Source: an uncultured Gammaproteobacteria bacterium (GTDB lineage Bacteria > Pseudomonadota > Gammaproteobacteria > HK1). From it: 64,000 bases of DNA. The position numbers were made by a program, and so were the translations under genes. Below are positions 36,284 to 43,012 of this stretch, one piece after another. The stretch spans positions 5,323,001 to 5,387,000 of the forward strand of contig OY282353.1 in the NCBI GenBank assembly GCA_958295465.1, given 5' to 3'. Under the pieces are notes generated by a model. That model ran no database searches and was not told where the DNA came from. It worked only from the letters and a program-made list of their open reading frames with translations. Within the stretch, counting starts at the first letter, position 1; each line of letters begins with the position of its first letter.

Positions 36284-37309
36284 ATGTCCGATCTTCCGCC
36301 TGTCTCCCACGCACTCGACGACGCGATCCGGCGCGCCATCGATTCGAAGACCAAGCCGCTCGGCGCGCTCGGGGCCGTCGAAAGCCTCGCCGTGCGGATC
36401 GCCCGGGTTCAGGGCACCCTCACGCCGGACCTGCATCGCTGCCGCCTCACCCTGTTCGCCGGGGACCACGGCATCGCGCACGAGGGCGTCTCCGCCTACC
36501 CGCAGGCGGTGACACGGCAGATGGTCGCGAACTTCCTCGCCGGCGGCGCCGCCGCCAACGTGTTCGCACGCGCGAACGGCGTGGAGTTGCGCGTGGTGGA
36601 CGCGGGCGTCGCCGGCGAGCCCATCGACGCCCCCGGACTGGTATCGCGACGGATCGCCGCGGGCACGCGCAACTTCGCGGTCGAGCCGGCGATGACGGAG
36701 GAGCAGTGCGATGCGGCGTTGCGCGCCGGCGACGAGCTTGGGGTGAACGTCGCGGCGGACGCCGCCGCGTTCGGCGAGATGGGGATCGCGAACACGTCGT
36801 CGGCCAGCCTGGTCGCGCACAAGCTCACCGGCATCGGGCTCGATGCCCTGATCGGCCGCGGCACGGGGCTCGACGACGGCGGGCTCGCCCGCAAGCACGC
36901 GATCCTCGCGCGCGCCGCGGCCCGCACGGCGCCGCGGCTCGACGCCCGCCGGGCGTTGTGCGAGTACGGCGGCTTCGAGGTCGTGATGATGGCCGGCGCG
37001 ATGATCGGCGCGGCCCGGGCCGCGGCGGTGGTGCTGGTGGACGGGTTCATCGCCGGCGCCGCGGCGCTCGCGGCGGTCGAGCTTGCCCCGGCGCTGCGGG
37101 ACTACCTCGTCTTCGCGCACCGTTCCGCCGAGCCGGGCCATCGCGCGGTGCTCGAAGCCCTCGGCGCGCGGCCCTTGCTCGACTTCGAAATGCGCCTCGG
37201 CGAAGGCACCGGTGCGCTGCTCGCGTGGCCGGTGCTCAAGTGCGCGGCGGCGATGCTCTCGGACATGGCGAGCTTCGAGAGCGCGGGAGTGAGCGGACCG
37301 GACGGATGA
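36284..37309 (+). CDS. cobT: Nicotinate-nucleotide–dimethylbenzimidazole phosphoribosyltransferase
   Basis: The 341-residue enzyme has FAGDHGIAHEGVSAYPQ, a Gly/Ala-rich core with GEMGIANTSSAS, and the C-terminal LGEGTGALLAWPVL that carries the catalytic glutamate. It makes alpha-ribazole phosphate for the lower ligand of cobalamin. Other cobalamin genes are absent nearby, but a B12-dependent mutase lies 5.7 kb away. The ATG at 36284 has GGAG 8 bases upstream. Confidence 0.95.
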   Translation: MSDLPPVSHALDDAIRRAIDSKTKPLGALGAVESLAVRIARVQGTLTPDLHRCRLTLFAGDHGIAHEGVSAYPQAVTRQMVANFLAGGAAANVFARANGVELRVVDAGVAGEPIDAPGLVSRRIAAGTRNFAVEPAMTEEQCDAALRAGDELGVNVAADAAAFGEMGIANTSSASLVAHKLTGIGLDALIGRGTGLDDGGLARKHAILARAAARTAPRLDARRALCEYGGFEVVMMAGAMIGAARAAAVVLVDGFIAGAAALAAVELAPALRDYLVFAHRSAEPGHRAVLEALGARPLLDFEMRLGEGTGALLAWPVLKCAAAMLSDMASFESAGVSGPDG

Positions 37310-37329
37310 GGGATGCGCCTGCCGACGGC

Positions 37330-38186
37330 AGGCTTCCCGTCTGACTGCTCCGCCCCCGTGACGATCGAATCACCCTCGCTCGGCGGGGCCGGACCGGGAT
37401 TCGGTTCGTGAACGTCTCCGACGCGCCGGGCGAGACGCCCGCGCCCCTTCGGCCGCCACCCGCAGCCGGCGGGTGCGCACAGCAAGCCCCGCGATGCGCT
37501 CGCCGTTGTCCTCGACTTCGAGCCGGGCCGTCCACACCTCGCCCTTGAGGTCCACCGTCATCGGACCGAAGACCCCCGGCCCCTCGCCCGAGAGCACCCG
37601 CACGCTCCCGCCCACCGCCGCGCTGTGCAACCGGCTCGCGCTCGTCTGCCGGCCCCGATGCCGGTCGCGGTCCCACCCCCGGCGCCCGTGAAGGCGCTGA
37701 CGCCGTCCGTGGCGGCGCCGTCGCCACCGCCCCCGGAGAGCGCGAGGGCGAAGCTCCGCCCGTCGGGCCCCTGATTCCACGACCCCGTGCCGTCCTCGAT
37801 GGCCTGCCCGTTCGCCTGGAGGATGCCGGCGAACGCCGTGAGCATGTCCGCGGAGGCCATCGTGCCGGGGGTGGCCCGCTCGGGGAGAGCGCCTGCCCGA
37901 TGCCCCCGGTCACGGCGTCCATCGTGCCTGCGGTCATCGCACGGGAGAGGTCGGGCAGGATGGCTTCGTTGATGCCCTTCAGACGCACCCGCAGGCGGTC
38001 CAGTACCTCGATGGTGAAGCGGAGCGTCGCGCGGTCACCGTCAGCGTGTAGGCGGCGGGCGCCTGGGGGACGGTGGGGGGGGGGTGCCGGCGAGGGTTCC
38101 GGGGCGTGTGGGGTGGGCCTCGGCGTCCTCGGACCACGCCAGCCCCTCCGGCAAGGCCAGGTCCGAGGCCGGTCCGGTCAGCGCAC
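37330..38186 (-). pseudogene. Decayed surface protein: Ig-like (He_PIG) domain plus autotransporter-type barrel pieces
   Basis: Pieces in several frames give, in order: LPEGLAWSEDAEAHPTRPGT then AAYTLTV (a putative Ig domain); FTIEVLDRLRVRLKGINEAI and LPDLSRAMTAGTMDAVTG; MASADMLTAFAGILQANGQA and IEDGTGSWNQ; and then GGSVRVLSGEGPGVFGPM, VDLKGEVWTARLEVEDNGER and IAGLAVRT. The series resembles proteins with Ig-like repeats followed by a C-terminal autotransporter-like barrel. Frame changes, and missing barrel sections between the last two pieces, show it is broken. Family assignment rests on recollected pattern, not a search. Confidence 0.5.
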
Positions 38187-38346
38187 ACCGGCAGCACCGC
38201 CCCGTTCATGGTCATCGACACCGACATCCGGTCGAGCGGGATGCCATCGAACAGGACCTTCATGTCCTCCACGGAGTCGATGGCCACGCCCGCCTTGCCG
38301 ACGTCGCCGGTGACCCTCGGATGGTCGGAGTCGTAGCCGCGGTGGG
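38187..38346 (-). repeat. 160-bp copy of an internal methylmalonyl-CoA mutase segment
   Basis: Bases 38187–38346 match 44670–44829 at all but roughly eight positions with no gaps, in the same orientation. In frame it encodes MAIDSVEDMKVLFDGIPLDR and MSVSMTMNGAVLP, as in the mutase at 43013–45166. The copy joins the AAA ATPase remnant on one side and the surface-protein remnant on the other. It and the parent segment flank the restriction-like island as direct repeats. Confidence 0.9.
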
Positions 38347-38543
38347 ATTCCGCGACGCTCGCTCAAGGCATCGCCAATCGACGACCGCAGGGCGTCTGCG
38401 ACGAAGCGGAGCGCTTCGAGGAAATTGTCGTTCGGACCGACGAGGAACGAGAGCTGCGCCGGCGGGACATCGCACGCGGCGATGCTCTTGTAGTTGCGCA
38501 GCACGACGCGGGTCAGCAGTCGGCGATCGATTGTCCGGTTCAT
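38347..38543 (-). pseudogene. AAA ATPase (SMC/RecF-like), N-terminal remnant lacking Walker A
   Basis: The first 65 or so residues read RVVLRNYKSIAACDVPPAQL, SFLVGPN, then NFLEALRFVADALRSSIGDA. This is the start of AAA_21/SMC-like ATPases, where the sequence normally reads GPN-G-x-GKS-NF. Here five residues, including GKS, are missing, so nucleotide binding should be lost. The frame then runs into the mutase copy. The start codon overlaps the stop of the preceding HEAT-repeat gene (ATGA), so the ATPase was once its translationally coupled partner. The rest of the ATPase is absent. Confidence 0.7.
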
Positions 38544-40087
38544 GATCCTCTGCCCGAAGACTCCGGCGGCCGGCTCCGAACCGCTCTGCCGAACGAGAGG
38601 TCCTGTTTCAACAAGAACGCGATGCCGGTGGTAGCGACCTCGGATGTGAGCCAGTGAGCGCCCCAGCCGGTGAGCAGCATCGGCGCCACCCGGTCGAACA
38701 AGGGAGAATTCCGAAGGTATGCCCGAACCAGATCCGGCGGCAAACGGCCGAGTGTTGCGAAGATCCAGTCCGGCACCGGCCGAGCGGTACCGGCTGTATC
38801 GACGAGAGCCCGCAGGACCTCCTGTGAACTGATGATACGCAACGCCTCGGATGCCGCCGGGGCGCGGCGTGGTCTACCGTCAAGAAGATCCCGCACAAGG
38901 TGATCAATGACGGGGCGCGGCGTATCGACATCGAACGCAGCGATGGCGTGGAGAGCGACGCTCTCATCGGGGTCGTCGATAAAGGCCAGAAGGTCCTCAT
39001 AGGACTTGAGCCCGGCTTTGCCGAGGCCCCAAACCGCTGCCTGTCGAAGTTCGTCGCCGTCGAAGCGCGGGTGCGTCACGATGCAATTGAGTTGTTCTCT
39101 GGTGAACTCTCTGGTGAAGGGATTACGACCGAGCTCAGTCAGGATGAATACGGCTTCCATACGTAGTTCCGGCCTCTCGTCATTGTCCCAGACGAAACGG
39201 CAGATTTTATTCTGGCCGAGTTCCGAGCCGAGGGCGGCGGCGGAGCCGGCTGCTTCGAGAGCGATTCGTTCTTCGACCTCCCGTCCAATGCAATCTTCAA
39301 GCGCCGGTATGACTTGGCTGCGAGCATCGTCCCGGAAAGGCAGCGCTTTCGCGGCGGCGTAGCGATCGATCGCGTTGGGTGCTCGAAGATGGTCGAGCGG
39401 CGCATAGCGATGCGGCAGACAGATGGACAAATCGGCAAGCGCCGGGGGCGTACCGGCGAGGAAGGTGGTCTTGGCCGAAAAGCGGTCTCCGGGAGAGACA
39501 TAGACGGTTTTGCCGTGCAGGCGATAGGTTTGCCGACGAGTCGGTCGCTCGGCGTCGGCTTCCATCTGAACGCTCAACTTGTCGGCAGTGACTTGAAGAA
39601 CCGTTCCGTCGCGGGAAGGGACGATGGCGGGCCAAGTCCGGTCTCGCTCCGCGCCTTCGGAGGCGGATTTCGGGGGACCGAGCTCCGAGCGGGCAGCAGA
39701 CCCGCGTAGCGCGCTGACAGTGAAATAGACAGCCTCATCGGCAGGTTGCGGACCGCCATCGGCATCGAAGCACGCGATGAAGGCGACGATGTCCTCATCG
39801 CGCAGACCGGCATCCCAGATTCGCTCCGGATTGGCGAGAGCATCACTCATCCGTATCCTGAGATCGGTCTTGGCGCGAACCTCGACGCGCATACCGGTCT
39901 TCACGCAAAGCAGATCGGGAAGGCGCAGGCGCTTGACCTTGGTCGCCCAGATCTTGTTGGTACCGCAGTATCGTTCCAGCTCGATCGGCTCAAACCCACG
40001 GGAGCGGAGAAGGGCGATCGTCCGATGGACACCGGCCGCACCCATGCTCAGGAACCGCAGAAAGCTGTTATCGGTCTTGAAGCTCAT
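38540..40087 (-). CDS. Putative restriction-like effector: nuclease-like N-terminus plus HEAT-like repeats
   Basis: I do not recognise a named family for this 515-residue protein. The first 110 residues contain LRLPDLLCVKTGMRVEVRAK, with P57-D58 and E69 followed by R71 and K73, a spacing like PD-(D/E)xK nucleases although the last motif is not canonical. Residues about 230–430 form alpha-helical HEAT-like repeats (e.g. RPELRMEAVFILTELGRNPF, DELRQAAVWGLGKAGLKS, DPDESVALHAIAAFDV). It begins inside the small XRE gene (20-bp overlap) with GGAG 8 bases before its ATG. The ATPase remnant follows by ATGA. G+C is visibly lower than in surrounding genes. The gene order suggests the cleaving half of a restriction–modification-like system; this is inference. 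Confidence 0.7.
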   Translation of the reverse strand: MSFKTDNSFLRFLSMGAAGVHRTIALLRSRGFEPIELERYCGTNKIWATKVKRLRLPDLLCVKTGMRVEVRAKTDLRIRMSDALANPERIWDAGLRDEDIVAFIACFDADGGPQPADEAVYFTVSALRGSAARSELGPPKSASEGAERDRTWPAIVPSRDGTVLQVTADKLSVQMEADAERPTRRQTYRLHGKTVYVSPGDRFSAKTTFLAGTPPALADLSICLPHRYAPLDHLRAPNAIDRYAAAKALPFRDDARSQVIPALEDCIGREVEERIALEAAGSAAALGSELGQNKICRFVWDNDERPELRMEAVFILTELGRNPFTREFTREQLNCIVTHPRFDGDELRQAAVWGLGKAGLKSYEDLLAFIDDPDESVALHAIAAFDVDTPRPVIDHLVRDLLDGRPRRAPAASEALRIISSQEVLRALVDTAGTARPVPDWIFATLGRLPPDLVRAYLRNSPLFDRVAPMLLTGWGAHWLTSEVATTGIAFLLKQDLSFGRAVRSRPPESSGRGS

Positions 40088-40313
40088 TAGCGGCTCCGGT
40101 CGTGATCGGCTTCAACAGCTCTTCAGGAGCTGCTCCGACGGCTGCCGCCAGCCGGAAGATGTTCCCCAGTGAGACATTGCGCTGTGCGCGTTCGATGGAG
40201 CTGACATAGGTACGATGCAGCCCGGCACGATCGGCCAGTTCCTCCTGGGAGAAGCCGGCGGAGACCCGCAATCGCTTCAGATTGGAGGCCAGGATGTCTT
40301 TCGGCGTAGGAAT
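40068..40313 (-). CDS. Small XRE-family regulator (controller-protein-like), probable ATT start
   Basis: The 81-residue helix-turn-helix protein includes GFSQEELADRAGLHRTYVSS and IERAQRNVSLGNIFRLAAAV, the classic HTH_3 pattern. Its size matches controller (C) proteins of type II restriction systems. The only standard start in the open frame is a TTG at 40271, which would delete the first helix. Upstream, PTPKDILASNLKRLR is typical HTH N-terminal text, and an ATT codon at 40313 sits 6 bases after AGGAG. An ATT start, perhaps a mutated ATG, is therefore likely. The 3' end overlaps the HEAT-repeat gene, as C and R genes often do. Confidence 0.8.
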   Translation of the reverse strand: MPTPKDILASNLKRLRVSAGFSQEELADRAGLHRTYVSSIERAQRNVSLGNIFRLAAAVGAAPEELLKPITTGAANELQDR

Positions 40314-41005
40314 GGGGGGCTCCTGATTCGCTAGGGCAATCGCTTTTGAGTCCCCTCACATCCGCCGCCGGGTGGCCCGGATCATGTCGAGGAGGAAGTC
40401 GTAGCTCCAGAACTTCGACCGCATGGACACTTTGCTGTGGTGCATGCGGGCGATGTTCAGCGCCAGCCGGCGCATCCCCGCGAGGCAGTGGGCGCCGTTG
40501 CCCCTCCGCTTCCGCGGAGGCAGGCTTCGCGGTTGCGCGCTTGATCCTCGTCCACCGCCACCACGTCGCCCAGCGCATCCTCCCAATCCTGCGCCATACG
40601 CAGCAACGCCGTGCTCAACCCCGACGGAGCCAGCGCCCTGAACAGGCCTGCCCTCGCGGAAGTAGGGGTCCGAGAACGCATCGTGGCTCGGAATGCCATG
40701 CCCAAGCTTCATGAACTCCCGCAGCCCCGGCTCCCAAGCGCGCCCGAACGCCGCCATGTCCACGCATGTTCGCCCGCCGGGCAGCATCGACAGAAGACCG
40801 ATCATCAACATCTCATGCAGGCCGTGGCACGGGGAGTTGCTGCGCCGTGAATCCTCAACTCATTGAAAAATCTCACAGAATCCCTCATCCCGACTCTCCT
40901 CAGTCGATCGCGGAGCCAAGCTTGACGGATTCACGTCCTCATGGGTATCCGCAAAAATTCCCAAGTGATTACCCTGCCTGATTCGTGATGGTGATTCTGT
41001 AGCGG
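40314..41005. other. Spacer between regulator and methyltransferase
   Basis: Most of this interval is the ISAs1 remnant at 40356–40820. The last 150 bases (about 40850–41005) are notably AT-rich and hold no gene. They should contain the methyltransferase promoter. Only about 40 bases separate the IS remnant from the regulator's start, so the regulator's original promoter may be gone. Confidence 0.5.
40356..40820 (-). pseudogene. ISAs1-family transposase, internally deleted
   Basis: The N-terminal block MLMIGLLSMLPGGRTCVDMA, AFGRAWEP and GIPSHDAFSD, and the C-terminal block RRLALNIARMHHSKVSMRSK and SYDFLLDMIRA, are those of ISAs1 transposases. The 250 or so residues between, including the DDE core, are reduced to a short scrambled linker. 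It lies between the regulator and methyltransferase genes, pointing toward the regulator. Confidence 0.82.
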
Positions 41006-42856
41006 TTGAACCAAAATAGAATTGAGGTAGACTCTGCGTCTACAGACTATGCGTTACCCATCTGGATAGATCCGGAATCCATGAAACCAGATCTCTCGCG
41101 CCTCCCCGACACGATTACGGTTCCCAGAACCGACCCGATCTACAATTGTCACGCCTACCTGACGAAAATGCCGATCGGAGCCATCCGACCGTTCATTGAG
41201 CACTTCACGCAACCGGGAGAGTTGGTGGTGGATTCATTCGCCGGCTCCGGGGCGACTGGTCTGGCCGCGCTGACGCTTGGCCGGCGGGCACGGCTCAGCG
41301 ACATCGCAGTACTCGGCAGACATATCGCAACGGGTTACCTGACCGATGCACCGGCGCGGGAAGTGCGTGCGGCAGCGGATCGGGCCATCGCCTCCGCCCG
41401 GAAGGCAATCGGCACGCTGTATTTGACCAAGCGTGTCTCGGACGGCGCCATGGTCGAGATGATCCGAACGATCTGGTCGTTCACCTATCTCTGTCCGTCC
41501 TGCAAAGACAAGATGGTGTATTACGAAGCTCTAGACGCGCGGGGCAAGGGCCCGGAATATTGTCCCTCCTGCGGCGGACCCTTCACGCGACGGAGTTGGC
41601 CGCGCGGGAAGGACGTGCCCATTGGAGTCGTCATTCCCGGTGAGGAAGGCAAACAGGTGGAGCAGATGGTATGCGAGATGGATCGGCGCAGGATCCGCAT
41701 GGCCACGAAGGATACCCGCCTGCGGCAGATCCCGTCACTGCCAATAGAAGAACACCGGGAAATGTACAGCCGGTCGGGCCTTGGCCGTTCCGGCATGACG
41801 GAAACGGGCAAATTCTTCTCATCTCGCAACGCCATCGCGTTGCTGGAGTTATGGCGCGCGACAAATGAAATCGAAGACGAAACGATACTTCAGAAGCTGC
41901 GCTTCGCCTTTACCGCCATCCTGCCGCGGGCGTCGATGCGCTATCAATGGGGTCCGAAGCGTCCGTTGAACGCGCAGAACCAGACCTACTACGTTGCGCC
42001 GGTGTATTTCGAATGGAATGTCTTCGACTTGTTCAGTCGCAAGGTCGATGCAGCCACCCGGGCGAACGGGACACTGTTCGAGGATGGCGATTTATTCAGC
42101 GAAGAAAGCATGCAGGACATCACATACGAGGTTACATCGGCGGAAAGGCTCGTGCATCTCGCTGACTGCTCGGCCGATTATGTATTCATCGATCCGCCAT
42201 TTGGCAGCAACATCTTCTACTCCGACATGAACTTGTTCCATGAAGCGTGGCTCGGCGAGACGACGGACTACACGTACGAGGCGGTGGTTTACACTACGGG
42301 CAGTCGCAAGAAAGGGGCAATGGAGAGGTATGAAAGGCTGCTGCGCGGCGCCTTCGCGGAAGCACTGCGGGTGCTGAAGCCCGGACGATACATGTCGGTG
42401 GTGTTCGGCAACAGCAGCGGCCGGATCTGGGGATTGCTGCAGCGGGCGTTGCGCGACAGTGGATTCAAGGCACCGCCGGTGCACGTGGCAAGCCTCGACA
42501 AGGGGCAACGCTCCGTCAAGGGGCTGAATTCAGGATCAGAAGGCGTAGTGACGGTCTCTCTGATCGTGACCGTGCAAAAACCGGCGCAAGGCAAGGGACT
42601 CGGAAAGGCTGCGACGCTCTCCAACGGCGACATCGGCCCGCTCATCAGAACAGTGATCGACGAGATGCCGTCCAACGAGGCGCGGAGTCCGAGCCATATT
42701 CACGCGCGGATACTGCGCCGCGCTATCCATAAGGGCCGGATGCTGGACGATCTGCACTTGGGTGACGTGCTCATTGCTCTACGCAACGCCGGGTACCGGG
42801 TAGATCGGGAGACAGGGTTGCTTCAGGGGCCTGGGCACGGGAGACAAGCTGGTTGA
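41006..42856 (+). CDS. DNA methyltransferase (N6-adenine/N4-cytosine type)
   Basis: The protein has up to 616 residues. It has the SAM-binding motif DSFAGSGATGLAAL near residue 75 and the catalytic motif FIDPPFGSNIFY near residue 395, so motif I precedes DPPF. Between them is a zinc-ribbon (CPSC…CPSC, about 160–195) and a long central region that may recognise DNA. IYNCHAYLTKMPIGAIRPFI before motif I is typical of stand-alone genomic and phage-defence methyltransferases. Start: the frame opens with TTG at 41006 (weak site); an ATG at 41081 is the alternative and would leave the palindrome at 41027–41043 upstream. The gene is divergent from the regulator and HEAT-repeat gene. Codon use is less GC-rich than in neighbours. 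Confidence 0.85.
   Translation: MNQNRIEVDSASTDYALPIWIDPESMKPDLSRLPDTITVPRTDPIYNCHAYLTKMPIGAIRPFIEHFTQPGELVVDSFAGSGATGLAALTLGRRARLSDIAVLGRHIATGYLTDAPAREVRAAADRAIASARKAIGTLYLTKRVSDGAMVEMIRTIWSFTYLCPSCKDKMVYYEALDARGKGPEYCPSCGGPFTRRSWPRGKDVPIGVVIPGEEGKQVEQMVCEMDRRRIRMATKDTRLRQIPSLPIEEHREMYSRSGLGRSGMTETGKFFSSRNAIALLELWRATNEIEDETILQKLRFAFTAILPRASMRYQWGPKRPLNAQNQTYYVAPVYFEWNVFDLFSRKVDAATRANGTLFEDGDLFSEESMQDITYEVTSAERLVHLADCSADYVFIDPPFGSNIFYSDMNLFHEAWLGETTDYTYEAVVYTTGSRKKGAMERYERLLRGAFAEALRVLKPGRYMSVVFGNSSGRIWGLLQRALRDSGFKAPPVHVASLDKGQRSVKGLNSGSEGVVTVSLIVTVQKPAQGKGLGKAATLSNGDIGPLIRTVIDEMPSNEARSPSHIHARILRRAIHKGRMLDDLHLGDVLIALRNAGYRVDRETGLLQGPGHGRQAG
41027..41043. promoter_or_regulatory. Candidate operator palindrome at the methyltransferase start
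   Basis: GTAGAC-TCTGC-GTCTAC is a perfect 6-bp inverted repeat with a 5-base centre. It contains the GACT/GTC elements seen in many controller-protein boxes. It falls within the first codons if translation starts at 41006, or 38 bases before the alternative ATG at 41081. Binding by the nearby XRE protein is a guess. Confidence 0.4.
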
Positions 42857-43012
42857 GGCGGTGGACCCGTGCCGCGTGTTTGCCCCACATTCCGTCACGG
42901 AGCAGCGGGGACAGGTCATAACTCTGGACGAAGATCGTCGTTCATCTCGTTGTCCGATCTCTTCTTCATACCGCTTCATTTCTCCCCAAAGAAACCCGCG
43001 CCCCTGTGATGC

